64,000 nt of DNA from an uncultured Poribacteria bacterium (GCA_951812525.1 OX638316.1:2266630-2330629), one strand, 5' to 3'; positions 52,486-62,153 are shown, counted from the first letter of the stretch. Numbers and translations: made by a program. Notes: generated by a model not told the origin, from the letters alone.

Positions 52486-53838
52486 CTATTGAAGATTAAG
52501 AGTTTTCGTATTTTTGCTATAGGTTATCGCAGATTTCATGAGTTCCAATGCGGTGTGAATCTGAGGAAGCTCTTCAAATCCGTAGGATATACGGAACTGT
52601 CGCTTGCCAACTTCGACCATCTCACCACTTGGATGAATGCAGTATTCACCCGGAATGTAAATCACTTTTGAATGTTGGGCGTGTGAAGGTCCATCAACAT
52701 CTTCTTGTCCAGTCGTTCGCGTCAAAAACCTGAAGAAATCGGAGGTTGAGCCGGTTAGGGTCTGCTTCAGCGTCAGGTAATAGTAGAATCCAGCACTGCC
52801 ACCTCGGCACTCTTGGACGTTGTCGCCCAGTAATTCCGTTATCCAGTTTTTGACCGCTTTTGCCTTATGGTGGTATCCTTTGTTAACCATCTCAATTTGC
52901 GCTTCAATACCGTGATCGAGCAGGTAACTCGCAATTTCCTGATTAATTAACGGCGCGCTGAAGCCGATGTCGCTTGTCCGCTGGACTATGCTGTTTAGGA
53001 AAGGACCCTTGGGTCCGATGAGGTAACCGATGCGTAATCCCGGAGCAAGAATTTTTGACAACGTGCCAATTTCATAGACGATACCGAGTTCATCATAGCA
53101 TTGCGCCGATTCCAGAAGTTCAACGGTACTGTCATGCACGAGATCGCTATAGGCGTTGTCGAAAAAGATTGGGATTTTCCGTCCAACTTTGTACGAGAGT
53201 TGTGTAACAATATCGACCAGTTCTCGCTTACGGTTATTGGACAGAATAGTGCAAGTTGGGTTGTTAACCGTCACGACGTAGAAGAAACGAATGGCGTTCT
53301 GTTCATCACCGAGTGCCGCGAGTCTTGACTTGAGAATTTCGGTGTCAAGTCCTTCGATGTCTTCAGGTATTGCTATAACGGTAAAGCCCTTCCGCTCCAG
53401 GTCGTTGCAGTAGATATAGTACATCGGGTCTGCAGTGAGCATAATACCAGCGGGAAGGAGATGCGTGATGCTTTCCAACAGACTCGTCGCGCCGTTTGCG
53501 CCGATAACGATGTCCCGGTTCTCCAAAGTTTGTTCAGTGATACCACCGATCCGGTTTTCGATATAGAACCTTCTGAGGGACTCAATCAGGTTTGTCGAAC
53601 CCTGCGCGCCGCCGTAATTGAGTGAGGCGCGATACTTTTCGCGGTGGGCAAGAACTTTTTCGCAGGCAAGTTGGATCTGTTGACGCGGAATTGTCTGTTC
53701 ATTAACATATCCGACACCAAGATTGACATCACGTCCGTCTCGAAAATCGACAGCGAAGTCGGTCATCAGTCGATTAACCGGGGACGGAACACTTGATGCT
53801 TTTCCGTACGCAGAAAGCAGAACATCGCGAATCTTCAT
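52486..53838 (-). CDS. PLP-dependent class I/II aminotransferase
   Basis: This 450-residue fold-type I enzyme has the PLP Lys in GTLSKILAPGLRIGYLIGPK. It also has FFDNAYSDLV (Asp and Tyr of the cofactor site), VVTVNNPTCTILSNNRKREL and a C-terminal ISYGFEE (substrate Arg just before). It resembles valine-pyruvate or 2-aminoadipate-type aminotransferases. No helix-turn-helix is fused. No ribosome binding site is obvious upstream. Confidence 0.86.
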   Translation of the reverse strand: MKIRDVLLSAYGKASSVPSPVNRLMTDFAVDFRDGRDVNLGVGYVNEQTIPRQQIQLACEKVLAHREKYRASLNYGGAQGSTNLIESLRRFYIENRIGGITEQTLENRDIVIGANGATSLLESITHLLPAGIMLTADPMYYIYCNDLERKGFTVIAIPEDIEGLDTEILKSRLAALGDEQNAIRFFYVVTVNNPTCTILSNNRKRELVDIVTQLSYKVGRKIPIFFDNAYSDLVHDSTVELLESAQCYDELGIVYEIGTLSKILAPGLRIGYLIGPKGPFLNSIVQRTSDIGFSAPLINQEIASYLLDHGIEAQIEMVNKGYHHKAKAVKNWITELLGDNVQECRGGSAGFYYYLTLKQTLTGSTSDFFRFLTRTTGQEDVDGPSHAQHSKVIYIPGEYCIHPSGEMVEVGKRQFRISYGFEELPQIHTALELMKSAITYSKNTKTLNLQ

Positions 53839-53865
53839 ATCTGTTAGTTTGTTGAGATAGACTAC

Positions 53866-54774
53866 TTATAGCAGAGCGTTAAGAGCAGACTCAAGCGTCC
53901 GATAGTAAAATTCGTAACCGCTTGCCTCGGTTCTCTCTGGGATAACATTTTGGCTCAGCACAATGAAGTCCGCAAATTCACCCATCATTAGTTTTAACCC
54001 GAAAACAGGGACTGGAAAGAGTGTGGGTCGTTTTAGCACTGCGCCAAGTGTTTTCGTGAATTCTGTGTTCCTGACTGGCGTGGGAGCGGTTGCGTTCAGG
54101 GCACCATGAATTTGAGTGCTGTCCATGGCGTGCAGCACAATACCTACAACGTCGTCAATATGGATCCAAGACATCCATTGCTTGCCGTTACCGAGTATGC
54201 CACCGACCCCCATCTTGAAAGGTGGTAGGACCTGTTGCAAAAGACCGCCGCCTAACCCAAGCACGAGTCCAATTCGCACCATAACAACGCGGATACCAAG
54301 CTCACTCGCTTTTTGGGCTTCTGTTTCCCACTCTTCGCAGACTTCAGCGAGGAAATCCGTGCCAGTGGGAGATGCTTCTGTAAGACTTTCGCTGTCGTTA
54401 CCGCCGTAATATCCGATTGCTGACGCGCAGACAAGCGTATCAGGCTTCGTATCTGTATCGGCGAGAGAAGCGACGAGGTTTCGTGTGGAGAGAATCCGAC
54501 TGTCCCGTATTTTTCGTTTCTTTTCGGCATTCCATCTACCAGCAATAGTTTCACCTGCCAGATGAATGACTGCATTTATATTTGATGTAGCCTCTGTGGG
54601 CAGTTTTTCGGTTTCTGGGTTCCAACCGTAGACTGTTTTTGATGAACCTATTTTATTTTCGGCACGTGCCGGATTGCGAGATGATACGTAGACCGTATCG
54701 CCTTTTTGGTGGAGAGCATCACAGACTCGACTTCCGATAAAGCCAGTACCGCCGGTGACCAATACATTTGCCAT
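53866..54774 (-). CDS. TIGR01777-type NAD(P)-dependent epimerase-like protein
   Basis: From ATG 54774 (GGAGG 5 bases upstream) the protein has 302 residues: NVLVTGGTGFIGSRVCDALH (Rossmann), VIHLAGETIAGRWNAEKKRK, SAIGYYGGNDSESLTE, RIGLVLGLGGGLLQQVLPPF and a C-terminal GFEFYYRTLESAL-like end (here SGYEFYYRTLESAL). These mark the YfcH/SDR39U1 group, whose substrate is unknown. It begins 20 bases after the HAD gene. Confidence 0.9.
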   Translation of the reverse strand: MANVLVTGGTGFIGSRVCDALHQKGDTVYVSSRNPARAENKIGSSKTVYGWNPETEKLPTEATSNINAVIHLAGETIAGRWNAEKKRKIRDSRILSTRNLVASLADTDTKPDTLVCASAIGYYGGNDSESLTEASPTGTDFLAEVCEEWETEAQKASELGIRVVMVRIGLVLGLGGGLLQQVLPPFKMGVGGILGNGKQWMSWIHIDDVVGIVLHAMDSTQIHGALNATAPTPVRNTEFTKTLGAVLKRPTLFPVPVFGLKLMMGEFADFIVLSQNVIPERTEASGYEFYYRTLESALNALL

Positions 54775-54794
54775 TTTTTCCTCCACGATGTCTG

Positions 54795-55523
54795 TTATTT
54801 TGAAAGTTCAGCGATAGCAGTTTCCAGTTGACGATAGTCGTCAACGACAGCATCGCTAAGTGTATCATTTGTTTCTGTTTTATTAAACCCTGTGAAGCGA
54901 ATTGCCTTCATCCCGGCGTTTTTCGCACCGACAATATCCGTTCGGAAAATGTCACCGATATGCACCGCTTCCTCTGGTTCGGCGTTCAGTTGTGCTAAGG
55001 TTGAATGGAACTGGGGTACTTGAGGTTTTGTATACTCGGTTTCGTCCGAGAAGGTGAATGCCGTAAAAAATTGTAGGATACCGTGTTGATCCATCAATTG
55101 CCGCGCGAAACTTCCCGGTGTTAGTGCTGAGTCTGATATAATTCCAAGTGGATAGTTTTCGCTCAATCGCGAAACGACAGGTTTGACGTTTGCAATCATA
55201 ATTGGTGGTGTTTCTAAGAAAGCAGCACCCAGGCAGGCAACTAAATGATCCAAATCCGTCTCTTCGAGTTGAATCTGCAGTGCCTCTGCAAACCGTATCA
55301 TGCATCGCTTTACGGATACGCCTCGGTGTTGGTGCCATAAGGTATTTACTAAGTTGTATGCTTCATCAAGTCCGAAGCCTATATCATCTAACCTGCAAGC
55401 ATAACCACGACTTTCTAAGTAAGCGTGGCACTTTTTCGTGCGTATTGCTTGGCGGTTGTGCCAGTTTTTTTCGGAATCCGCATAAAGGGTTTGCCAAAAA
55501 TCGAAAGTAATCGCTTTAAGCAT
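54795..55523 (-). CDS. HAD-superfamily hydrolase
   Basis: From ATG 55523 (AAGGA 7 bases upstream; a TTG at 55526 is less likely) the protein has 242 residues. HAD motifs: AITFDFWQTLYADSEK, where the second Asp is replaced by Gln (DFWQT), then GIISDSALTPG, TKPQVPQF and HIGDIFRTDIVGAKNAGMKA. The DxWxT variant is typical of several phosphatases of the haloacid dehalogenase/phosphoglycolate type that keep the nucleophile Asp. Substrate unknown. Confidence 0.85.
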   Translation of the reverse strand: MLKAITFDFWQTLYADSEKNWHNRQAIRTKKCHAYLESRGYACRLDDIGFGLDEAYNLVNTLWHQHRGVSVKRCMIRFAEALQIQLEETDLDHLVACLGAAFLETPPIMIANVKPVVSRLSENYPLGIISDSALTPGSFARQLMDQHGILQFFTAFTFSDETEYTKPQVPQFHSTLAQLNAEPEEAVHIGDIFRTDIVGAKNAGMKAIRFTGFNKTETNDTLSDAVVDDYRQLETAIAELSK

Positions 55524-55526
55524 CAA

Positions 55527-55862
55527 GTATTCCTTTAGGTTGTATTTTTCTTAAGTTCACTTTATATCCGGGATGATGTGCGGTAATGTGCCTGTGTCCA
55601 TCCGTGGTGCTTTCTTTAGACACGACGGCAAATATAGGCACTGTGTTCTGCAATCTTAAAATTCTATCTTACGAAATTTATTGAAAAAAGTCAATTGATA
55701 TATTGTTTTGTTGGAACAGAATTGTATAAGTAGAAACGATACCAGTTAGGTAACAGAACATCTTGCAAATAGAAATTGTTAAAGAGAATTTTGACCCAAG
55801 AACGCTCGAAAATTGAAATAGGCTTGCAATTTCCTCTCAAAAGTGATACCATTAATATGTAG
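55527..55862. other. Divergent intergenic region before the PorY-like gene
   Basis: No gene is seen in these 336 bases. The right side holds the likely promoter of the histidine kinase (55824-55852); the rest is AT-rich with no other clear signal. Confidence 0.6.
55824..55852 (+). promoter_or_regulatory. Possible promoter for the two-component pair
   Basis: TTGCAA (55824-55829) and TACCAT (55847-55852) are 17 bases apart, about 45 bases before the start of the kinase. Confidence 0.45.
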
Positions 55863-55898
55863 ATGTGTTGCGTCCGATGTATGCGGAGGAATACGAAA

Positions 55899-57395
55899 GT
55901 GCGACTGAATCGTCGAATTATTCCAGGGTATACAACCACCCGTCTAATATTAGTCTATTTCATCGTTGGGCTCGGCATGCTAATTTTTGGGTTCGTTTAC
56001 TACACCCAGCAAATTTCGCAGCTGAACACGGATATAGATGCACAGATAGACATCTTCGCTGATCTTGCAGCGGAACTCCCCGGCGTTGAAGACCGGGAGT
56101 TTCAGCTGAAATTGATTGAGATTGTCAAGAAATCATTCGCCGGAGAAAGAGCACGCGCATTTTCATTTATCATCACGGATGCACAAGGGAACGTTTTAAT
56201 CTCGCGGGGAGTTGACCTAAAATTAGACGCGAAGATCGACAGTTTGGATATACAGGTCAACCAAAATCAGGAGATTTCGTTAACAGAAAATGAAAACGCC
56301 TTGTTGCGGTCAACATTGGCACGGATGCAGGAAAAGAATACGCCACGTGAGATACCGATGCTCCTCGAAGATAGGCAGTTAAAAGGGTATATTTACTATG
56401 GGGACGCTGCACCCAGCGAAATGGAGCACCTGCCTTTTGTGATAACGGATACCACTCGCGCTCCACAGAAATGGCAAATATGGGGCGATGTTATTACTGC
56501 TGATAAGGCAACTACGCAGCAACGCGAACGAGCGGAAATCTTCGTTCAGAATGCACAGGCATCTTCCGTGATTGAAACAACACCCGAATGGCACGACGGC
56601 TACTTCTATTATGAGAGTAAGCCGTACTATGGGTTGATAGTACCCTTCATAGTTCCAGTAGTGCTATTAGCATTCGGGGTCGTCTGTTTCCTCGTCTATC
56701 AACGAATAAAGTCTTACGAACATTCGGCAATTTGGGGAGGCTTAGCTAAAGAGACAGCGCATCAACTCGGCACACCAATTTCGTCATTGTTAGCGTGGAC
56801 AGAACTCTTACGTGAACGCAGCAAAGAGACAACCGATTCGACGCTTACAGAGCTAGCCGAAAGTATGCAAAACGATCTTGAGCGTTTGCAGAAAACAACT
56901 GCACGCTTCGGTATGATCGGCACTCAACCCCCTCGAACCGAAGTTAATTTGGATGATATTTTTCAGGAAGTTCAGATATATTTTGAAAAACGGCTACCGC
57001 ATATTAGTCGTCGTGTTGAAATTCAGCTGATACCGCACAAAATACCTTCTATCCTCGCGAATGCACAACTGTTGCACTGGGTGTTTGAAAACCTAATTCG
57101 CAACTCGCTGGATGCCATGGATAAAGCAGACGGATGGATTCAGATTGAAGCAACACACGATCAACGCTCCAGCGATATTGTTATACGGTACGCCGATAAT
57201 GGAAGCGGCATAGCCCGCGAGAATCAACGAAAGATCTTTGAACCGGGGATGTCTACTAAGGCACACGGTTGGGGACTCGGATTAACAGTTGTCCAACGCA
57301 TTATACGTGAGTATCATCACGGAAGTATCCGTATCGTTAAAACGAGTCCTGAAGGAACGACTTTTGAAATTCGGTTGCCCGTAGCAAAGTGTTAA
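55899..57395 (+). CDS. Sensor histidine kinase (PorY-like)
   Basis: The preferred start is GTG 55899, with GGAGG about 9 bases upstream (498 residues); the upstream ATG 55863 has no site. There are two transmembrane helices (LILVYFIVGLGMLIFGFVYY and GLIVPFIVPVVLLAFGVVCF). They enclose a periplasmic sensor region of about 230 residues, with a PAS-like AFSFIITDAQGNVLIS. The kinase core has the His box AKETAHQLGTPISSLLAWTE, the N box ENLIRNSLDAMDKADG, DNGSGIARENQRKIFEP and GWGLGLTVVQRI. It sits 102 bases upstream of the PorX-like regulator, matching the PorY-PorX pair of Bacteroidota. Confidence 0.88.
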   Translation: MRLNRRIIPGYTTTRLILVYFIVGLGMLIFGFVYYTQQISQLNTDIDAQIDIFADLAAELPGVEDREFQLKLIEIVKKSFAGERARAFSFIITDAQGNVLISRGVDLKLDAKIDSLDIQVNQNQEISLTENENALLRSTLARMQEKNTPREIPMLLEDRQLKGYIYYGDAAPSEMEHLPFVITDTTRAPQKWQIWGDVITADKATTQQRERAEIFVQNAQASSVIETTPEWHDGYFYYESKPYYGLIVPFIVPVVLLAFGVVCFLVYQRIKSYEHSAIWGGLAKETAHQLGTPISSLLAWTELLRERSKETTDSTLTELAESMQNDLERLQKTTARFGMIGTQPPRTEVNLDDIFQEVQIYFEKRLPHISRRVEIQLIPHKIPSILANAQLLHWVFENLIRNSLDAMDKADGWIQIEATHDQRSSDIVIRYADNGSGIARENQRKIFEPGMSTKAHGWGLGLTVVQRIIREYHHGSIRIVKTSPEGTTFEIRLPVAKC

Positions 57396-57497
57396 TTAAC
57401 CAGGGTTGTTAGTTAAGCAGGAATATCCCGTCTGCTTGGCTTCCTTGGGAAGAAATTTGGCAATTGCTGCGACTGGGCAGGTTGTATAAACTTAAGT

Positions 57498-59066
57498 ATG
57501 TCACAAGCACACCAAATCTTATGGATTGATGATGAAATAGAAGCGTTGCAACCGCATATTCACGTGCTACGCGAACGAGGTTATACCGTCACACCCGCCA
57601 CGAACGGTGAAGATGGGATCGCGCTTTTAATGAATGGCGATACACAGTACAGTGCTGTCCTTCTCGACCAGGTCATGCCCGGTAAAGATGGGATGGCGAC
57701 CCTTGATGCCATCCGTGCTATTGACGGTCAGATCCCCGTCGTTCTCGTCACGCAATCCAGCGATGAACAGTTTGTCGAGGTAGCCCTCGGTAAACAGGTG
57801 ACCGACTTTTTAGTAAAGCCGATTGGCGTAGCCCAGATCGCCTCAACGTTAAAACGTATTCTCGATCAGCCACAGATAGTCGTAGATCAAATACCCAACC
57901 GGTACACCGCCGACTTCAATGCTATACGCACGCTCAAAGATTCGGCACCCGACTGGAAAGACTGGGTTGATATCTATGTGAAACTATTACAATGGGATTT
58001 GGTCTCCGAACGGTTAGCTGAAGGCGGACTGGAAGAGACCCAGCTTGCACAGAAAAAGGAGTGCAATGCTGAATTCTCCGATTTTGTCGAGTCGCATTAT
58101 CCCGACTGGGTCGCAGGCAGCCCAGACGCACCACCCCTCTCAGTAAATGTCTTGGACCGGTATGTCATACCCCAACTTCAAGCAGGAAACCCCGTCTATT
58201 TTATCGTCGTTGACTGCTTTCGCTTAGATCATTGGCTGGCAGTGGAACCGCTGCTGTACCCCTATTTTTCCATCGATCGCCAATATAGCTTTTCAATCCT
58301 ACCGAGTGCAACAATGTATTCGCGAAATGCGTTGTTTAGTGGATTGTTTCCAGCAGAGGTGGCGGAGCACTATCCGCAATATTGGCAAGAGGAATCTGAT
58401 GGGAGTACCAGTACAAATCGATTTGAGCGGCAGCTCCTTGAAGCACACCTGGCGCGCAGAGGCATCAAGTTGAAACCAGGACTTCAATACTTCAAGATTT
58501 TCGACGCGCGTGGTGGAAATACCTATAAGAAACGGGTCGCGGCGACGAAGCGCACCAGTCTTTCAGCTTTAGTAATCAACTTCATTGATATCTTGACGCA
58601 TCAGCGTTCACAATCGGATGTCCTACAGCAGCTTGCTCCCGATGAAGCGGCATTCCGTACCTTGGCACATTCGTGGTTTTCACATTCCGTACTTTTTGAT
58701 ATTTTGCGCATCATTGCATCACAAAAAGCCACTGTCGTACTCACAAGCGACCACGGCTCCGTCTTCTGCAATCGCGCAACGCCTGCTTTTGGAAATCGCG
58801 AGACGACCACCAGTCTACGGTTTAAAATCGGTGCTAATTTAGGGTGTGAAGAGGGCAATGCGGTCTATCTCCGCAACCCACGGGATTATCGGCTACCTGC
58901 AGAGACGGCAAGCAAGGACTATATTCTCGCAAAAGACGATTATTATTTCGTCTATCCGAACGATTTTTATAAATATAAACGGCAGTTTCAAGGAGGGTTT
59001 CAGCACGGCGGCATTTCGATGGGTGAACTGATAACGCCTGTCGTGACGCTGACCCCGCGGCTGTAG
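57498..59066 (+). CDS. porX: PorX-type response regulator with PglZ domain
   Basis: This 522-residue protein has an N-terminal receiver domain (1-120): ILWIDDEIEAL acid pair, phospho-Asp in AVLLDQVMPGKDG, Lys in FLVKPIG. A PglZ/alkaline-phosphatase-like domain follows (about 200-522) with VDCFRLDHWL, SFSILPSATMYSRNALFSGL, LTSDHGSVFCN and a final HGGISMGELITP. In Bacteroidota PorX regulates the type IX secretion system and has phosphodiesterase activity on oligonucleotides. Domain order and length match PorX well. The neighbouring kinase is the expected partner. No T9SS structural genes are in this window. Confidence 0.92.
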   Translation: MSQAHQILWIDDEIEALQPHIHVLRERGYTVTPATNGEDGIALLMNGDTQYSAVLLDQVMPGKDGMATLDAIRAIDGQIPVVLVTQSSDEQFVEVALGKQVTDFLVKPIGVAQIASTLKRILDQPQIVVDQIPNRYTADFNAIRTLKDSAPDWKDWVDIYVKLLQWDLVSERLAEGGLEETQLAQKKECNAEFSDFVESHYPDWVAGSPDAPPLSVNVLDRYVIPQLQAGNPVYFIVVDCFRLDHWLAVEPLLYPYFSIDRQYSFSILPSATMYSRNALFSGLFPAEVAEHYPQYWQEESDGSTSTNRFERQLLEAHLARRGIKLKPGLQYFKIFDARGGNTYKKRVAATKRTSLSALVINFIDILTHQRSQSDVLQQLAPDEAAFRTLAHSWFSHSVLFDILRIIASQKATVVLTSDHGSVFCNRATPAFGNRETTTSLRFKIGANLGCEEGNAVYLRNPRDYRLPAETASKDYILAKDDYYFVYPNDFYKYKRQFQGGFQHGGISMGELITPVVTLTPRL

Positions 59067-59314
59067 GGCGCAGTTTACAAGCCCGTATTCGGTAAATAGA
59101 TAGTATGCCTCTTATAAGTCACTCCCATTAGAGGCAACCGCACGCTTGCTAATGTTGCTGAAGCGTTCGACCTGACAGTACATGCCTCACTACTGTCAGC
59201 CGAAACGCAGCATGCAATTTTTTAATGCCCTTGATACTTTTTGCGACGCTGCCGATTTTTGACATGATAATTAACCGAGGTGCCTCTTAGAAACAGGCAC
59301 GATAGGAGGTAATA

Positions 59315-60886
59315 ATGGAAAAGGAGATACTTATTTCTGATGATGAGTATGAAACACGCTGTGCGGTGCTTGAACAAGGAGTGGTGACGGAAATTTATAT
59401 TGAGCGGAAAGCTGCTACGCAAACGTTGGGGAATCTCTACAAAGGGCGGGTTGAGAATGTCTTACCTGGCATGCAGGTAGCCTTCGTCGATATCGGATTG
59501 GATAGGCATGCGTTTCTGCATATTTCGGATCTCAAATACGAGAGTGTTAACGAAGGCGAGATCGAAAATGGGAATGGAAAGTCCTCAAGGAACGCCGCTA
59601 TAGTGGATTTAAAGGCTAAACACCCCAGGCAGCAATCTCGGGGTGGACGCGGTTTTCCATTTTTGATAAGTGACCTTATCTCGAAAAGGCAGGAACTACT
59701 TGTACAGGTTGGCAAAGAACCCATAGGCACAAAAGGGGCGCGCGTCACAAGTAACATCACGCTTCCTGGGCGTTATGTCGTTTATATGCCAAACTCCTCA
59801 AATATTGGGGTGTCACGTCGGATTGAGTCACCCGCTGAACGCGATAGGCTGCGTGATATGGCGAAGGCGATTAAAGCCGATGTTGAAGGCGGTTTTATCA
59901 TACGAACTGCCGCTGAGGGCTTGAATGAAACTGAATTCGCCGCTGAAATCCGATATCTCATTGATCAGTGGAAACAGACTTGTAACCGTGCCAAACGTAA
60001 ATCCGCGCCCAGTCTCGTCAGCGGAGATCTTAGCTTTACCAACAGAATTGTTCGCGATATGCTTACCAAGGAGGTCAAGCAACTCCTGATTGATTCAAAA
60101 TCCGGCTACGAGGAAGGTATGGATTATGTGTCTTCTGTTATGCCTGACTTACAGTCGCGGGTGTCGCTCTATCAAGACAATACGACGCTCTTTGATGCCT
60201 ATGGTGTAGAACGTGCACTCAAGGATGCGCTCAGTGAGAAAATTTGGCTCAAGTGCGGTGGACATATTATTATTCAACAGACCGAGGCTATGGTTTCCAT
60301 TGATGTGAACACTGGAAGATTCGTCGGGAAATCCGATCCGGATAACACAATTCTTAGTGCTAACCTTGAGGCTGTTGAAGAGGTCGTCCGCCAGATTCAA
60401 TTACGAGACTTAGGCGGTATTATCGTCGTCGATTTTATTGACATGGAGGAGGCATCGCACCGCAAACAGGTCTTTAAAATGCTCCAAGAAGCACTGCGTA
60501 AGGACCGGGCGCGTACGAACATCCTACACTTCTCCGATTTAGGACTCGTCGAGATGACGCGCCAACGCACGAGACCGAGTCTCGCTACCTTATTAATGGA
60601 AGATTGCCCGTACTGCGATGGGCACGGTACGGTCTTGTCGATTGAGACTGTGGTTATCCAGCTGCTCCGCGCAGTAAAATTGGCACATCAGCAAACCCAA
60701 CAGGCGGAATTGCGCGTCATGGCTAATGATTATGTCGTTTCGCATATAAAGTCGGAGATGGGAAATAAATTGCGTGACCTCAGGCATTCCTTGAAATTAA
60801 ATCTGACGCTCGAATCTGATGCTGACCTGCACCTCGAAGATTACCGAATCTTTGTCGGCAGAGATAAGGAATTATTTCTGGATTAA
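59315..60886 (+). CDS. rng: Ribonuclease G
   Basis: This 523-residue member of the RNase E/G family lacks the long C-terminal tail of RNase E. Landmarks: N-terminal S1 domain (LGNLYKGRVENVLPGMQVAF VDIG, given in two parts) with an extra charged loop (about 90-115), GARVTSNITLPGRYVVYMP, SGGHIIIQ-like CGGHIIIQQTEAM, the catalytic DVNTG and IIVVDFIDMEE, and the zinc link CPYCDGHG. It trims rRNA and mRNA 5' regions. AGGAGG precedes the ATG. The neighbouring L21-L27 genes are the frequent bacterial arrangement. Confidence 0.93.
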   Translation: MEKEILISDDEYETRCAVLEQGVVTEIYIERKAATQTLGNLYKGRVENVLPGMQVAFVDIGLDRHAFLHISDLKYESVNEGEIENGNGKSSRNAAIVDLKAKHPRQQSRGGRGFPFLISDLISKRQELLVQVGKEPIGTKGARVTSNITLPGRYVVYMPNSSNIGVSRRIESPAERDRLRDMAKAIKADVEGGFIIRTAAEGLNETEFAAEIRYLIDQWKQTCNRAKRKSAPSLVSGDLSFTNRIVRDMLTKEVKQLLIDSKSGYEEGMDYVSSVMPDLQSRVSLYQDNTTLFDAYGVERALKDALSEKIWLKCGGHIIIQQTEAMVSIDVNTGRFVGKSDPDNTILSANLEAVEEVVRQIQLRDLGGIIVVDFIDMEEASHRKQVFKMLQEALRKDRARTNILHFSDLGLVEMTRQRTRPSLATLLMEDCPYCDGHGTVLSIETVVIQLLRAVKLAHQQTQQAELRVMANDYVVSHIKSEMGNKLRDLRHSLKLNLTLESDADLHLEDYRIFVGRDKELFLD

Positions 60887-60908
60887 CGCTAATCCTCTGC
60901 GTGTACCT

Positions 60909-60959
60909 TGAGCCTTGCCAGTGTTTACGTGAAATCTAAATTGACATTGGCAGGTTTTT
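60909..60959 (+). terminator. Terminator-like hairpin after rng
   Basis: CCTTGCCAGTG and CATTGGCAGG pair (with one bulge and a G-U) around a loop of about 22 bases, then TTTTTA. It overlaps the -35 box of the rplU promoter. Confidence 0.5.
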
Positions 60960-60969
60960 AGGGTATAAT
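60941..60969 (+). promoter_or_regulatory. Consensus promoter of rplU-rpmA
   Basis: Perfect TTGACA (60941-60946), 17-base spacer, perfect TATAAT (60964-60969), about 36 bases before the rplU start. A full sigma-70 consensus fits a highly expressed ribosomal operon. Confidence 0.88.
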
Positions 60970-61005
60970 TTTAAGCAGAAAGCACGAAAGGAGTGATTTT
61001 CAAAA

Positions 61006-61347
61006 ATGTATGCAGTCTTTGCAAGCGGCGGGAAACAGCATCGGGTAGAGATTGGAAGTCTTATTGATGTTGAAAAACTGGATGCTGATGTCGGCGAAAG
61101 TGTCACATTCCCATCCGTCTTGGCTGTTCTTAATGAGGACGGCAATTTGCAAGCCGGTGCGCCGTACGTTGAAAACACGGCAGTTACTGGTGAAGTTATT
61201 CAGCAAGAGCGCGCGAAAAAGGTAATTGTGTTCAAATCGAAGCGCCGCAAAGGGTACAAACGGAAGTTAGGACACCGTCAGTCATTTACACGCGTGAAAA
61301 TTACCGCAATTGGTGCGGTGGAGGGAGAGGCATCCGATGGCACATAA
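61006..61347 (+). CDS. rplU: Ribosomal protein L21
   Basis: This 113-residue large-subunit protein shows the L21 landmarks [40 protein letters not shown] and FTRVKITAI at the end. AAGGAG sits 11 bases before ATG. The usual order L21-L27 holds; the stop overlaps the L27 start by 11 bases. Confidence 0.97.
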   Translation: MYAVFASGGKQHRVEIGSLIDVEKLDADVGESVTFPSVLAVLNEDGNLQAGAPYVENTAVTGEVIQQERAKKVIVFKSKRRKGYKRKLGHRQSFTRVKITAIGAVEGEASDGT

Positions 61348-61603
61348 AAAAGGTGGTGGAAGCACCCGTAACGGACGCGATAGCATCGGAAAACGACTTG
61401 GTGTTAAAAGGTTTTCCGGAAATTACGTCACTGCGGGGAGCATCCTCGCTCGGCAGCGTGGAACGCACATTCACGCCGGCAACAACGTCGGTCTTGGAAG
61501 GGATTATACACTCTACTCGAAAATCGATGGATATGTATGGTTCGAGCGAAAAGACAAATATCGCCGGAAGGTGAGTGTCTATACAGAACGTCCTGAATTT
61601 TAG
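61337..61603 (+). CDS. rpmA: Ribosomal protein L27
   Basis: From ATG 61337 the protein has 88 residues: [55 protein letters not shown] and a basic end. It begins with MAHKKG directly, so it lacks the cleavable N-terminal extension of Firmicutes L27. Translation is coupled to rplU by the overlap. Confidence 0.97.
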   Translation: MAHKKGGGSTRNGRDSIGKRLGVKRFSGNYVTAGSILARQRGTHIHAGNNVGLGRDYTLYSKIDGYVWFERKDKYRRKVSVYTERPEF

Positions 61604-61635
61604 CGAATATTCCGGCGTCAGGAACAAACGACGAG

Positions 61636-61687
61636 AAGCCTCGCCTGAGGGAGGTGCATTGACGCACCACCTGAGCGGGGCTTTTTT
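61636..61687 (+). terminator. Rho-independent terminator of rplU-rpmA
   Basis: AAGCCTCGCC.TGAGGGAGGTGC pairs with GCACCACCTGAG.CGGGGCTT around ATTGAC, followed by TTTTTT. The stem is about 20 pairs with a few mismatches. Confidence 0.88.
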
Positions 61688-61738
61688 AATCCAACATGTA
61701 GTCGTATAATCCTTGCAGAACAGACGTGAGAAATAACA

Positions 61739-62143
61739 ATGAAATCGGTAATTTGCCTTATCATTCTCATGATGCTCACCGGCTGCGGTGGGCAATTACA
61801 GCAGCTCGCTGTAGAGACTATGGAAAACGCCCAAGTCGCACTCACTTCCGCAAACGCGATGGGGGCACAGGAGACCGCAGTAACACCGCTGCGTACTGCT
61901 GAAGAGATGCTTACCAATGCTCAGAATGCAATCGACGCCGGTGATGCCGAGCAGGCGTATCGGTTGGCACTACGGGCGTACCTCCATGCGCGTATTGCAA
62001 CTGAGACCGCCATCGCTATTCGCGAGGAAGCACACGTTCAGGAAGCGGAAGACCAGCTTACAACCAGCGAAGCGAACGTCGCTGAAGCACTTCAAAGACT
62101 TGAGGCTATAAAAGCAGAACTTGACGTATTGCGGAAGTTGTGA
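61739..62143 (+). CDS. DUF4398-type lipoprotein
   Basis: This 134-residue lipoprotein has the lipobox MLTGC (Cys16) followed by GGQLQQLAVETMENAQVALT. The remainder is helical, with AEQAYRLALRAYLHARIATE and an EAEDQLTTSEANVAEALQRL end. Ala-rich heptads suggest a coiled coil. It matches DUF4398 proteins that usually precede OmpA-type genes, as here (10-base gap). Probably attaches to the outer membrane and contacts peptidoglycan partners. Confidence 0.82.
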   Translation: MKSVICLIILMMLTGCGGQLQQLAVETMENAQVALTSANAMGAQETAVTPLRTAEEMLTNAQNAIDAGDAEQAYRLALRAYLHARIATETAIAIREEAHVQEAEDQLTTSEANVAEALQRLEAIKAELDVLRKL

Positions 62144-62153
62144 GGAAAGCCGA

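Noticed and set aside
54787-55526. Possible fusion or frameshift between the HAD and TIGR01777 genes
   Set aside because: Both are full length with proper start sites and a 20-base gap.
57416-57446. AAGCAG...CTGCTT inverted repeat between kinase and PorX genes
   Set aside because: Short arms, long loop and no T-run; not enough for a terminator call.
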